From Cupriavidus pinatubonensis (GTDB lineage: Bacteria; Pseudomonadota; Gammaproteobacteria; Burkholderiales; Burkholderiaceae): a stretch of 64,000 bases of DNA. Where the stretch lies: contig NZ_CP080767.1 in the NCBI RefSeq assembly GCF_019602855.1, positions 248,001 to 312,000 of the forward strand, written 5' to 3'. The notes under the pieces are model-generated. The model had not been told where the DNA came from and made no database searches. It saw nothing but the letters and a program-made list of their open reading frames with translations. Below, piece after piece: positions 44,571-53,468 of the stretch; the first letter of the stretch is position 1, and every line of letters starts with the position of its first letter. The position numbers and the translations under genes are program-made.

Positions 44571-45821
44571 ATGCCTGAATACTTCGATTCGCTCGAAACC
44601 CGTGCGCCGGAAGTTCGCGAGCAGGCGCTGCTGGCCGCACTGTCCCGCCAGGTAGCCCATGCCCGTGCGCATGCGCCTTACTTCGCGGAACTTCTGCGCG
44701 ACGTGGATCCCGCCACGCTGACCACGCGCGAAGCGCTGGCCGCGCTGCCGGTAACACGCAAGTCGGACCTGACCGCGCGGCAAAAGGCCATGCCGCCGCT
44801 GGGCGGCCTAAATGCCACGCCGATCGGCGGCCTGCGCCACATCTTCCAGTCGCCGGGCCCGATCCACGAGCCCGATGGCCACGACGCCGACTGGTGGCGT
44901 ATCGCACGCGCCATGTTCGCGGCTGGGTTCCGCGCTGGCGAACTGGTCTACAACACCTTCTCCTATCACTTCACGCCGGCCGGCATGATGATGGAGACGG
45001 GCGCGCATCGGCTCGGCTGCTGCGTGTTCCCCGCAGGTGTCGGACAAACCGAGTCGCAGGTGCAGGCGCTGGCCAGCCTGCAGCCGTCCGCCTACGCGGG
45101 CACGCCGTCGTTTCTCAAGCTGCTGCTGGAGCGTGGCGCGGAAATGGGCACGCCATGCCACAGCCTGTCCAAAGCGCTGGTCTCTGGCGAGGCATTGCCG
45201 CCATCGCTGCGCGGCTGGTTCCAGGAGCGCGGCATCCGCGTGCAGCAGATGTATGGCTCGGCCGATCTCGGACTCATCGCTTACGAAACGGACGGCGGCG
45301 ATGGATGGGTCGTCGATGAAAACGTGCTCGTCGAGATCGTCGAACCGGGCGGCACGCGGCCGATGCCCGAAGGCGAGACCGGCGAGGTCGTGGTGACCGT
45401 GCTCGGCAATGGCGACTATCCGTTGATCCGCTTTGGTACGGGCGACCTGTCGGCGATCGTCGCCGATTCTTCGCATCGCGCGAGCCCTTGCGGGCGCACC
45501 AATATCCGCCTTAAGGGCTGGCTCGGGCGCGCCGACCAGACTACCAAAGTCAAGGGCATGTTCGTGCATCCGGGGCAAGTCGCGGACGTGCTGCGCCGCC
45601 ATCCGGAAATCCGGGCTGCGCGGCTGGTCGTGACCGGAACCATGGGTGCCGACGTGATGACGCTGCATTGCGACGCCGCTCGCGACGACGACGGGCTGAA
45701 GCAGGCCGTGGCGGAGTCGTTGCGCGAAGTGATGCGCCTGCGCGGCGAGGTGGCGTTCGTGCAGGCAGGGTCATTGCCGCAGGACGGCAAGGTAATCGAG
45801 GACGCCCGCCGCTACGATTAG
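44571..45821 (+). CDS. PaaK-like (phenylacetate-CoA ligase family) protein with altered ATP loop
   Basis: A 416-aa member of the phenylacetate-CoA ligase family, last gene of the Liv/acyl-CoA ligase operon. Conserved parts are MYGSADLGLIAYE (PaaK YGxxE-type motif), RFGTGDLSAI, GRADQTTKVKGMFVHPGQV and the C-terminal Lys in LPQDGKVIEDARR. At the place of the usual SSGTTGKP phosphate-binding loop (about residues 95-105) it has FQSPGPIHEPDG, lacking the Ser/Thr/Gly loop. It may bind ATP differently or serve another role; the core CoA-ligase fold is clear. It converges with the DUF454 gene 4 bp away. Confidence 0.85.
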   Translation: MPEYFDSLETRAPEVREQALLAALSRQVAHARAHAPYFAELLRDVDPATLTTREALAALPVTRKSDLTARQKAMPPLGGLNATPIGGLRHIFQSPGPIHEPDGHDADWWRIARAMFAAGFRAGELVYNTFSYHFTPAGMMMETGAHRLGCCVFPAGVGQTESQVQALASLQPSAYAGTPSFLKLLLERGAEMGTPCHSLSKALVSGEALPPSLRGWFQERGIRVQQMYGSADLGLIAYETDGGDGWVVDENVLVEIVEPGGTRPMPEGETGEVVVTVLGNGDYPLIRFGTGDLSAIVADSSHRASPCGRTNIRLKGWLGRADQTTKVKGMFVHPGQVADVLRRHPEIRAARLVVTGTMGADVMTLHCDAARDDDGLKQAVAESLREVMRLRGEVAFVQAGSLPQDGKVIEDARRYD

Positions 45822-45825
45822 CGGT

Positions 45826-46278
45826 TTAATTGCCGTGCCCGCCCGGCGGCCGGGTGGGCAGGCGCAGCATCCAGATGCTGACGGCGGCCGCACACGCAAT
45901 CAGGGCGGCCGACGCCAGAGGCCGCGCACGCATCAGCCACGCGGTGGCACTCATCGACGTCCACATCATCACGAGTGCCAGGCATTTCGCGCGCAGCGGA
46001 ATGCTGTGATGGCGCTGCCAGTCGCTGACCAGCGGCCCGAAGCGCGGATGCTCGAGCAACCAGCCATGAAAGCGCTCCGACCCACGTGCAAAACAGGCCG
46101 CAGCCAGCAGCACGAACGGCGTGGTGGGAAGCACCGGCAGAAAAATGCCGATGATCCCGAGCAGCAGGCTCAACGCTCCCAGCGTCACCCACATTGCGCG
46201 CAGCAGCCGCTGCCGGCGGCTCAGTTCGACCGCGGCAGCGAGATTCGGGGCAGGGGAGTTGCGGGGCTCGGGCTGCAA
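45826..46278 (-). CDS. DUF454 (YbaN-like) inner-membrane protein
   Basis: A 150-aa protein with about four membrane segments and the DUF454 signature LGIIGIFLPVLPTTPFVLLAAACFARGSERFHGWLLEHPRFGPLVSDWQRHHSIPLRAK. The function is unknown. It lies upstream-adjacent to nothing informative: the nitronate monooxygenase-like gene on the same strand starts further right and ends 15 bp before it, so they may share a transcript. Confidence 0.88.
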   Translation of the reverse strand: MQPEPRNSPAPNLAAAVELSRRQRLLRAMWVTLGALSLLLGIIGIFLPVLPTTPFVLLAAACFARGSERFHGWLLEHPRFGPLVSDWQRHHSIPLRAKCLALVMMWTSMSATAWLMRARPLASAALIACAAAVSIWMLRLPTRPPGGHGN

Positions 46279-46293
46279 CGGCTGGGGGCAAGC

Positions 46294-47271
46294 TTAGCGC
46301 GCGATACCCAGCCGCGCTTTGGCGGCGTCGTACTCGGTCTTCATGCGCGCGATGATCTCTCCAGCGGGCGGGATGTCGTGGATCTGGCCTACGCCCTGGC
46401 CGGCGCCCCAGATGTCCTTCCACGCCTTGGTCTTGGAGCTGCCGCTGGAAAAGTCCATCTTGGTCTTGTCGGCCACCGGCAGGTTCTCCGGATCGAGGCC
46501 GGCACCGACGATGCTCTCGCGGATGTAGTTGCCGTGTACGCCCGTGAACAGGTTGGTGTAGATGATGTCGGCGGCGGCCGAATCGGTGATCGACTGCTTG
46601 TACGCTTCGTTCGCGTGCGCTTCCTGCGAGGCAATGAAGCGCGTGCCCACGTAGGCAAAGTCAGCGCCCATGGCCTGCGCCGCCAGCACGGCGTCACCGG
46701 TGGCGATCGACCCTGACAGCGCAATCGGGCCGTCGAAGATCTTGCGCACCTCGCCAACCAGCGCGAACGGCGACAGCATGCCGGCATGGCCGCCCGCGCC
46801 GGCGGCGACCAGGATCAACCCGTCGACACCCGCTTCGAGCGCTTTCTCGGCATGGCGCAGGTTGATCACGTCATGCAGCACGATGCCTCCGTAGCTGTGC
46901 ACGGCGTCGATCATCTCCCTGACCGGCGCGCGCAGCGACGTGATGAAGATCGGCACCTTGTGGTCCACGCAGACCTTCACGTCGTGTTCAAGGCGCGCGT
47001 TGGACGTATGCACGATCTGGTTCACCGCGATCGGGCCGACCGGCTTGCCCGGATTGGCGGCCTGGAAGCTGGCCAGCTCCTCCTGCATCTGCGTGAGCCA
47101 TTCGTCGAGCAGCTCCGCCGGGCGCGCATTCAGCGCCGGGAACGAACCGACGATGCCAGCCTTGCACTGCGCCAGCACCAGTTCCGGATAGCTGACGATA
47201 AACATCGGCGAGGCGATGACGGGAAGAGCCAGGTTTTGGAGCGCCTGAGGCAGTTGTCTTGCGGCGGGCAT
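46294..47271 (-). CDS. Nitronate monooxygenase / 2-nitropropane dioxygenase family flavoprotein
   Basis: A 325-aa FMN TIM-barrel oxidoreductase. Family motifs: LPVIASPMFIVSYPELVLAQCKAGIVGSFPALNAR, DVINLRHAEKALEAGVDGLILVAAGAGGHAG (FMN phosphate region), ALSGSIATGDAVLAAQAMGADFAYVGTRFIAS. Such enzymes oxidise alkyl nitronates, though many relatives have other or unknown substrates. The ATG at 47271 is preceded by AGGAGACATC; the frame to 47307 is rejected. Confidence 0.9.
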   Translation of the reverse strand: MPAARQLPQALQNLALPVIASPMFIVSYPELVLAQCKAGIVGSFPALNARPAELLDEWLTQMQEELASFQAANPGKPVGPIAVNQIVHTSNARLEHDVKVCVDHKVPIFITSLRAPVREMIDAVHSYGGIVLHDVINLRHAEKALEAGVDGLILVAAGAGGHAGMLSPFALVGEVRKIFDGPIALSGSIATGDAVLAAQAMGADFAYVGTRFIASQEAHANEAYKQSITDSAAADIIYTNLFTGVHGNYIRESIVGAGLDPENLPVADKTKMDFSSGSSKTKAWKDIWGAGQGVGQIHDIPPAGEIIARMKTEYDAAKARLGIAR

Positions 47272-47429
47272 GATGTCTCCTGAGCCACGTGCGGGCGCCG
47301 GTGGCACCCTGAAATGAACGGTCGTTCGATTATAGGGATTTTCCGATTGCAGGGGCTAGAAGCGTCAATCTACGCCAAATCGGGGAATCGTCGGGGCGGT
47401 GCGCAACCGCGGGGCGGCTTACGCCGCGA

Positions 47430-48212
47430 CTACGCGCTCAACGCAGCTACCATCTCCTTCGCCGCCTGCTGCAACTCCGGCACAAACCGCCGCGTCGCCT
47501 CTGCCGGACTGATCGCTTGCTCCAGATAAACGACATTCAGGCTCGCCAGCACCCGCCCCTCCGCCTGGATCGCTACGGCCACCGCCCCGATCTTCTTCTG
47601 ATCCGCCCAGTCACCATGATTCGACCCGAATCCATCCTTGCGGGTCTGCCGGATCAGGTTGCGGATATACGCGTCATCCATCGCCAGCTTGAACTGCTGT
47701 TCGCCGCCCGCGCCAGAGCGCAGCACTTCGAGAATGTCTTCGCGTTCGGCATCCGGGCACATCGAGAAATACACGCGGCCCGCGGAGGTCAGCAGGATCG
47801 GCAGCCGCCTGCCGACCATGGAGCGGTGAAACGACAGCGGGCTGAAGCGGTGCGTGGTTTCGCGGATGATCATGGCGTCGCCGTCGGGCGTGGTCAGGTC
47901 GGACGGCCACACTACGCGCTGCAGGAGCCGTCCCATGATCGGCGGCGCGATGGTGGCGATGCGTTCGTCGTCGGTGAAGCCTTCGCTGAGCGCGCGCACG
48001 TCGAGTGTCAGGCGGAAGCTGTCGTCCGATGTACTGCGCCGCACGAAGCCTTCTTCGACCAGTGTTTCCAGCAAACGCCGCACGGTGGTCCGGTGCAGGC
48101 CCGTGGCCTCGCTGAGCTGCTGGCTGGTGGCACGGCCGTTTTCCATGGCATTGAGCGCCCGCAGCACCTGCAGGCCGCGTGACAACCCCCGCACGTTGGC
48201 GTACTTGGTCAT
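47430..48212 (-). CDS. mhpR: IclR-family regulator of the mhp cluster (MhpR-like)
   Basis: A 260-aa IclR protein: N-terminal winged helix (GLQVLRALNAMENGRATSQQLSEATGLHRTTVRRLLETLVEEGFV) and a C-terminal effector domain. It is divergent from mhpA, and an operator almost like the E. coli MhpR site (GTGCA...TGCAC) lies between them at the activator distance, so it most likely activates the pathway with 3-hydroxyphenylpropionate-type compounds. The name is by context and similarity of operator; no reaction is involved. Confidence 0.9.
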   Translation of the reverse strand: MTKYANVRGLSRGLQVLRALNAMENGRATSQQLSEATGLHRTTVRRLLETLVEEGFVRRSTSDDSFRLTLDVRALSEGFTDDERIATIAPPIMGRLLQRVVWPSDLTTPDGDAMIIRETTHRFSPLSFHRSMVGRRLPILLTSAGRVYFSMCPDAEREDILEVLRSGAGGEQQFKLAMDDAYIRNLIRQTRKDGFGSNHGDWADQKKIGAVAVAIQAEGRVLASLNVVYLEQAISPAEATRRFVPELQQAAKEMVAALSA

Positions 48213-48234
48213 CGAAAATCCTTAAAAATCAAAG

Positions 48235-48253
48235 ATGTGCACTCCTTGCACAT
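48235..48253. promoter_or_regulatory. MhpR operator
   Basis: Inverted repeat ATGTGCA-N5-TGCACAT, centred about 58 bp upstream of the predicted mhpA transcription start (near 48302). The E. coli MhpR site is also a GTGCA/TGCAC palindrome centred at about -58. Confidence 0.82.
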
Positions 48254-48266
48254 TTTATAGAAATGT

Positions 48267-48295
48267 TTGAGCGCGCGCTGGCGGATGCCTAGACT
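48267..48295 (+). promoter_or_regulatory. mhp promoter (sigma-70 type)
   Basis: TTGAGC (48267-48272), 17-bp spacer, TAGACT (48290-48295). The weak hexamers and optimal spacer suit an activator-dependent promoter. Start expected near 48302. Confidence 0.65.
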
Positions 48296-48330
48296 CCTCT
48301 GAAAATCGCAAATCCACGGAGACGCCCCCA

Positions 48331-48375
48331 ATGACCCGCCTGATCCGTCGCCGGCGCCGCAGTTCCGGCGCCTGA
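48331..48375 (+). CDS. Putative 14-aa Arg-rich leader peptide of the mhp operon
   Basis: ACGGAGACGCCCCCA precedes an ATG that opens MTRLIRRRRRSSGA and a TGA. It lies about 30 nt into the predicted mhp leader, 105 bp before mhpA, and is followed by a GCCGGC-ATC-GCCGGC hairpin (48381-48395). Six of 14 residues are Arg. It could be a regulatory uORF; translation is unproven. Confidence 0.4.
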   Translation: MTRLIRRRRRSSGA

Positions 48376-48480
48376 CCCCAGCCGGCATCGCCGGCCACCT
48401 GATTCCAATTCATCGCAGCAGAGCCAATACGCGCCACAGCGGCGCGGGGGCGCGCTCGTGCCTTGCACAGTAGGAGACCT

Positions 48481-50337
48481 ATGAACACCACGGCCACGCA
48501 GACGGTACACGCCGACCGTCTTCCCGATGTCGATACCGACGTCGCCATCATCGGCGCGGGCCCGGTCGGGCTGATGATCGCCAACATTCTCGGCCTGCAG
48601 GGCGTGCGCGTCACGGTCGTCGAAAAGCTGGACCAACTGATCGACTATCCGCGCGCCATCGGCCTCGACGACGAAGCGCTGCGCGTGTTCCAGGCGATCG
48701 GGCTTGCCGACACGCTGCTGCCGCACACCACGCCTGACCACTGGATGCGCTTCGTCACGAAGGACGGCCATTGCTTCGCGTCCATCGAGCCGCGCACCGA
48801 CGAGTTCGGCTGGTCGCGCCGCAATGCGTTCATCCAGCCGTTGGCCGACCGCGTGCTGTTCGAGGGCCTGCAGCGCTTCGAGCACGTGCAGGTGCTGTTC
48901 GGCCACGGTGTCGAGGCGTTCACGCAGGACGGCCACGGCGTCAGTGTCGAGGTGACCACCAGCGCCGGCCGGCGCCGCACGATCCGCGCCGCGTACATGG
49001 TCGGCGCGGACGGCGGCAACAGCATTGTGCGCCGCGCGCTGCAGGTGCCGTTCGAAGGGCGTACCAAGCCGAACCAGTGGATCGTCGTCGACGTGCGCAA
49101 CGACCCGGTCGGTTCGCCGCACATCTACATGCACTGCGATCACGAGCGCCCCTATGTTTCGGCCGCGCTGCCGCACGGTATCCGCCGCTTCGAGTTCATG
49201 GTGATGCCGGGCGAGACCGAAGAGGAGCTGTCGAAGCCCGAGAACATGGCCGCGCTGATCCGCAAGGTGGTGGCCGATCCGGACAAGGTCGACTACATCC
49301 GCAAGCGCGTGTACACACACAACGCCCGGCTCGCCTCGACGTTCCGCGTCGATCGCGTGCTGCTGGCTGGCGACGCCGCGCACATCATGCCGGTGTGGCA
49401 AGGGCAGGGCTACAACAGCGGCATCCGCGACGCCAACAACCTAGGCTGGAAGCTCGCGATGGTCGCGAAGGGCCTTGCCGATGGCCGGCTGCTCGACACC
49501 TACACAGCCGAACGCCGTGCGCATGCGCGTTCGATGATCCACCTGTCCGAAGTGGCAGGCGACATCTTCGCACCGAACACGCGCTTCGGCGTGCGCTTCC
49601 GCGACGCCTTCGTGCGCAGCTTCAACGTGTTGCCCGCGGTCAAGCGCTACTTCATCGAGATGCGGTTCAAGCCGATGCCGCGCTATGAGGAAGGCGTGGT
49701 GCTGCTGCCGCCGCCGCAACATCGCGGCGGCTGGCTCGCCCGCATGCTGGAACGCGCCGGCAACTCGGCACCGGGACGCCTGCTTGGCCTGATGAGCGAG
49801 AAACGCGAGTCGTTCCTCGGTCGCCTGGTGTATGGCAAGGATCCGCTGGCCGGCTCGCCCGTGGGCCGCATGTTCATCCAGCCGCGCGTACGTACTGCCG
49901 ATGATCGCCTCGCGCTGCTCGACGACGCCATCGGCAATGGTTTTGCCGTGATCGGCTGGGGCACCGATCCGACCTTCGGCCTGACGCCGCAGGCACGCGC
50001 GCTCGCCGAGAAGGCCGGCATGCGCTTCGTACTCGCCAAGCCTGATGTGCAACTGCGTCACGGCGACGACGTGCCCGATGGGGTGATCGCGATCGGCGAT
50101 GCAAGCGGCCGCCTGAAGGAATGGTTCAGCCGCCTGCCGCAGTCGGTGGTCCTGCTGCGTCCGGATCGCTTCGTTGCGGGCGTGTGCTCGCCCCAGCAGG
50201 TGTCGGAGGCCATCACTGAACTCGCCGGCAAGCTCGGCATGACGGAGGTGCCGCCTTATGCCGAGGCCTCTACCCCTTCCAAGACGTCGCGCCCCGTGCT
50301 CGACCCCGTCACCGTTACCCAGGCAGCAGGAGCATGA
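48481..50337 (+). CDS. mhpA: MhpA, 3-(3-hydroxyphenyl)propionate hydroxylase
   Basis: A 618-aa FAD monooxygenase that uses NADH and O2 to hydroxylate 3-(3-hydroxyphenyl)propionate (and 3-hydroxycinnamate) to the 2,3-dihydroxy compound. FAD motif GAGPVG at residues 25-30, DG motif [14 protein letters not shown], and the second FAD motif [32 protein letters not shown] are all intact. The ATG at 48481 follows GTAGGAGACCT; the 48463 frame is rejected. It heads the operon and its stop overlaps the region of the mhpB start. Confidence 0.95.
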   Translation: MNTTATQTVHADRLPDVDTDVAIIGAGPVGLMIANILGLQGVRVTVVEKLDQLIDYPRAIGLDDEALRVFQAIGLADTLLPHTTPDHWMRFVTKDGHCFASIEPRTDEFGWSRRNAFIQPLADRVLFEGLQRFEHVQVLFGHGVEAFTQDGHGVSVEVTTSAGRRRTIRAAYMVGADGGNSIVRRALQVPFEGRTKPNQWIVVDVRNDPVGSPHIYMHCDHERPYVSAALPHGIRRFEFMVMPGETEEELSKPENMAALIRKVVADPDKVDYIRKRVYTHNARLASTFRVDRVLLAGDAAHIMPVWQGQGYNSGIRDANNLGWKLAMVAKGLADGRLLDTYTAERRAHARSMIHLSEVAGDIFAPNTRFGVRFRDAFVRSFNVLPAVKRYFIEMRFKPMPRYEEGVVLLPPPQHRGGWLARMLERAGNSAPGRLLGLMSEKRESFLGRLVYGKDPLAGSPVGRMFIQPRVRTADDRLALLDDAIGNGFAVIGWGTDPTFGLTPQARALAEKAGMRFVLAKPDVQLRHGDDVPDGVIAIGDASGRLKEWFSRLPQSVVLLRPDRFVAGVCSPQQVSEAITELAGKLGMTEVPPYAEASTPSKTSRPVLDPVTVTQAAGA

Positions 50338-50339
50338 AG

Positions 50340-51284
50340 ATGCCGATCCAACTGGAATGTCTGTCGCATACGCCGTTGCACGGCTACGTCGACCCCGCGC
50401 CCGAAGTCGTCGCCGAGGTCGAGCGCGTACAGGCTGCGGCGCGCGATCGCGTGCGTGCATTCGATCCCGAACTGGTCGTGGTCTTTGCGCCGGACCACTT
50501 CAACGGCTTCTTCTATGACGTGATGCCGCCGTTCTGCATCGGCGCAGCCGCCACCGCGATCGGTGACTTCAAGAGCCTGGCCGGCAAGCTGCCTGTGCCG
50601 GCGGACCTCGCTCTGTCGCTGGCCGAAAGCGTGATGGCCGCCGATATCGATGTCGCGCTGTCGCACCGCATGCAGGTCGACCATGGCTGCGCGGATGCGC
50701 TCGCGGCATTGACCGGCAGCCTGGATCGCTATCCGGTCATCCCCGTGTTCATCAATTCCGTGGCGCCGCCGATGGCGACACTGCGCCGCGCGCGCCTGCT
50801 CGGCGATGCGGTCGGCCGCTTCCTGTCGCGTACCGGCAAGCGTGTGCTGGTGGTCGGTTCTGGCGGCATCTCGCATGAGCCGCCGGTGCCGGAGTTGGCC
50901 GGCGCCAGCGAGGAAGTTGCCGAACGCCTGATCGCAGGACGCAACCCGTCGCCCGAATCGCGCGCCGCGCGCCAGGCCCGCACTGTTGCCGCCGCGAAGG
51001 CTTTCGTCGCGGGCGACAGCCACCTGCATCCGCTCAATCCCGAGTGGGACCGCGCATTCCTGTCGCTGCTCGCTTCCGGTGAACTCACCGCCGTCGATGG
51101 CATGACCAACGACGCGATCACGCGCGACGGCGGCAAGTCGGCGCACGAGATTCGCACGTGGGTGGCTGCATTCGGTGCGCTGGCTGCGTACGGGCCGTAT
51201 CGCGCATCGCTCGATTTCTACCGCGCGATTCCTGAGTGGATCGCGGGCTTCGCCACCATGCATGCCGAGCCTGCAGCGGTCTGA
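50340..51284 (+). CDS. mhpB: MhpB, 2,3-dihydroxyphenylpropionate 1,2-dioxygenase
   Basis: A 314-aa class III extradiol dioxygenase (LigB fold, Fe2+) cleaving the catechol ring meta to the side chain. It matches the E. coli MhpB length and motifs: LECLSHTPLHGYVDP, VVFAPDHFNGFFYDVMPPFC (metal ligands), SHRMQVDHG, VGSGGISHEPPVPEL, IPEWIAGF. Two ATGs are available (50334, 50340); AGGAG lies 1 bp from the first and 7 bp from the second, so 50340 is used. Confidence 0.95.
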   Translation: MPIQLECLSHTPLHGYVDPAPEVVAEVERVQAAARDRVRAFDPELVVVFAPDHFNGFFYDVMPPFCIGAAATAIGDFKSLAGKLPVPADLALSLAESVMAADIDVALSHRMQVDHGCADALAALTGSLDRYPVIPVFINSVAPPMATLRRARLLGDAVGRFLSRTGKRVLVVGSGGISHEPPVPELAGASEEVAERLIAGRNPSPESRAARQARTVAAAKAFVAGDSHLHPLNPEWDRAFLSLLASGELTAVDGMTNDAITRDGGKSAHEIRTWVAAFGALAAYGPYRASLDFYRAIPEWIAGFATMHAEPAAV

Positions 51285-51304
51285 CCCGATCAAGGAGAAC
51301 CCCG

Positions 51305-52093
51305 ATGACTGAACCTAATTTCGTCAACGCCATCGCAGCACGCCTGCGCGATGCCGAGGCCACGCGCCAGACCGTCGCGCCGGTGCGTGGCGAGATCGCG
51401 ATCGATGACATCGCCACCGCGTATGCCGTGCAGCAGGCCAACGTCGACGCGCGCCTCGCACAAGGCGAACGCATCGTCGGCCGCAAGATCGGCCTGACTT
51501 CGCTGGCCGTGCAGAAGCAGCTCGGCGTCGACCAGCCCGACTTCGGCGCGCTGTTCGCGAGCATGGCGTATGGCGACAGCCAGCCGATGCCGCTGTCGCG
51601 CCTGATCCAGCCGAAGGTCGAAGCCGAGATCGCACTGGTGCTCGAGCACGACCTGACGCACGAGCGTCATACGTTTGCCGACATCCTGCGCGCGAGCGCC
51701 TACGCGCTGGCGGCAATCGAGGTCGTCGACAGCCGCATCCAGAACTGGGACATTCGCTTTGTCGATACCGTCGCCGACAACGCGTCGAGCGCGCTGTTCG
51801 TGCTCGGTAGCCGTCCGGTGCCGCTGTCCGCCGTCGATCTCACTGCATGCGCGATGACGCTGTCGCGCGACGGAGAAGTGCTGTCGCGCGGCAACGGTGC
51901 GGCCTGCCTCGGCAACCCGCTCAATGCGGCGGTCTGGCTTGCGGATCGCATGGTGCAGCTCGGCACGCCGCTGCGTGCTGGAGACGTGGTGCTGACCGGT
52001 GCGCTCGGCCCGATGGTCGCCGTGACCGAGCCCGGCACCTACACCACCGAAATCGAAGGACTCGGCAGCGTCCGCGCGACGTTCGCCGCATAA
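51305..52093 (+). CDS. mhpD: MhpD, 2-hydroxypenta-2,4-dienoate hydratase
   Basis: A 262-aa FAH-fold hydratase that adds water to 2-hydroxypenta-2,4-dienoate, yielding 4-hydroxy-2-oxovalerate. Signature: GRKIGLTSLAVQKQLGVDQPDFGALFASM, KVEAEIALVLEHDLT and the C-terminal GDVVLTGALGPMVAV. AAGGAGAACCCCG precedes the ATG at 51305; the larger frame from 51236 overlaps mhpB and is rejected. Confidence 0.94.
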   Translation: MTEPNFVNAIAARLRDAEATRQTVAPVRGEIAIDDIATAYAVQQANVDARLAQGERIVGRKIGLTSLAVQKQLGVDQPDFGALFASMAYGDSQPMPLSRLIQPKVEAEIALVLEHDLTHERHTFADILRASAYALAAIEVVDSRIQNWDIRFVDTVADNASSALFVLGSRPVPLSAVDLTACAMTLSRDGEVLSRGNGAACLGNPLNAAVWLADRMVQLGTPLRAGDVVLTGALGPMVAVTEPGTYTTEIEGLGSVRATFAA

Positions 52094-52137
52094 GCCGTCA
52101 CCAAGAGCGGCACACACAGACAAAAGCGGAGACAAGA

Positions 52138-53409
52138 ATGCAACCATCAAACAGCAGCGGCGCTAACGGGCGCAGCACAACAAGCAGCATCACCACCATC
52201 GGCCTGTGCCTGGCCATCGCCCTGCTGGAGGGGCTTGACTTGCAATCAGCCGGCGTCGCCGCGCCCCGCATTGCAAAGGAGTTCTCGCTGTCGGTGGCGC
52301 AGATGGGCTGGGCCTTCAGCGCCGGCGCCATCGGCCTGCTGCCGGGCGCGGCGCTGGGCGGCCGGCTGGCCGATCGGCTGGGCCGCAAGCGCGTGCTGAT
52401 GCTGTCGGTCGCGCTGTTCGGCGCGTTCTCGCTGGCGACGACGCTCGTGTGGAACTTTGAAAGCCTGCTGGCCGCGCGCCTGCTGACGGGCCTGGGCCTC
52501 GGCGCCGCCATGCCCAACCTGATCGCGCTGTGCTCGGAAGCAGCGTCGCCCGCGCAGCGCAGCACCGCCGTTGGCGCGATGTACTGCGGCATGCCGTTCG
52601 GCGCAGCACTCGCCGCCGCGATCGGGATCGTCAGCCCCGCTGACGAAGGCTGGCGGCACATCTTCTACGTGGGCGGCTTCGGGCCACTGCTGATGGTGCC
52701 GCTGCTCGCGCTGTGGCTGTCCGAATCGGCACAGTTCGTCGAAGCAAAGTCGCAATCGGTGAAGCGCACCGAAGCCACGCCGGGCTTTGTCGAGGCGTTG
52801 TGCGACGACGGCCGTACGCGTACCACGCTCGCGCTGTGGATCAGCTATCTGGGCACGCTGATCGTGCTGTATTTCCTGATGAACTGGCTGCCCTCGATGG
52901 TGCTGTCCAACGGCCTGACACGAACGCAGGCGGGCATCGCAATGATGATGTTCAACATCGGTGGCGGCATCGGTGCGGTGGGCATCGCCAACGTGATGGA
53001 CCGCTTCAGCCGCCGCCTCACGGTGGTCGGCATGTACGTGGGCATCGGCGCCGCACTGGCGGGGCTGTCCGGCGCGGGCGGCAGTACTTCGATGGCGGTC
53101 GGCGCATTCTTCTGCGGCCTGTTCCTCGTGGGCGGGCAGTCGGTGCTGTACGCGCTGGCCGGCCAGGCCTATCCGACGCAGGTGCGCGGCACAGGCGTAG
53201 GCGCCGCAGTCGCAATCGGCCGGCTGGGCTCGATCCTCGGGCCGCTCGTCGCCGGGCAATTGTTCGCGCTGGGCCAGAGTGCGTCGATGCTGGTAGCCGC
53301 GAGCATTCCGCTGATCGTCATCGCCGCACTCGCCGCGCTGGCGGTGGTGGGTTCATTCTCGCCGCGCCTGGCATCCGGCGCGGCAGTTCCAGGCGGGCGC
53401 GGCGCGTGA
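52138..53409 (+). CDS. mhpT: MhpT-like aromatic acid:H+ symporter (MFS)
   Basis: A 423-aa, 12-helix major facilitator of the aromatic acid:H+ symporter family. Signatures are [20 protein letters not shown], motif [16 protein letters not shown] and [18 protein letters not shown]. It would import 3-phenylpropanoid acids for the adjacent enzymes. Here it sits between mhpD and mhpC, unlike E. coli where mhpT is at the end. The ATG at 52138 follows GCGGAGACAAGA. Confidence 0.9.
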   Translation: MQPSNSSGANGRSTTSSITTIGLCLAIALLEGLDLQSAGVAAPRIAKEFSLSVAQMGWAFSAGAIGLLPGAALGGRLADRLGRKRVLMLSVALFGAFSLATTLVWNFESLLAARLLTGLGLGAAMPNLIALCSEAASPAQRSTAVGAMYCGMPFGAALAAAIGIVSPADEGWRHIFYVGGFGPLLMVPLLALWLSESAQFVEAKSQSVKRTEATPGFVEALCDDGRTRTTLALWISYLGTLIVLYFLMNWLPSMVLSNGLTRTQAGIAMMMFNIGGGIGAVGIANVMDRFSRRLTVVGMYVGIGAALAGLSGAGGSTSMAVGAFFCGLFLVGGQSVLYALAGQAYPTQVRGTGVGAAVAIGRLGSILGPLVAGQLFALGQSASMLVAASIPLIVIAALAALAVVGSFSPRLASGAAVPGGRGA

Positions 53410-53468
53410 GCGGCGCACTGTCAGCACATTCCATTCCCTACAGATTCAGTCGAGCAAGGAAGATCAAC

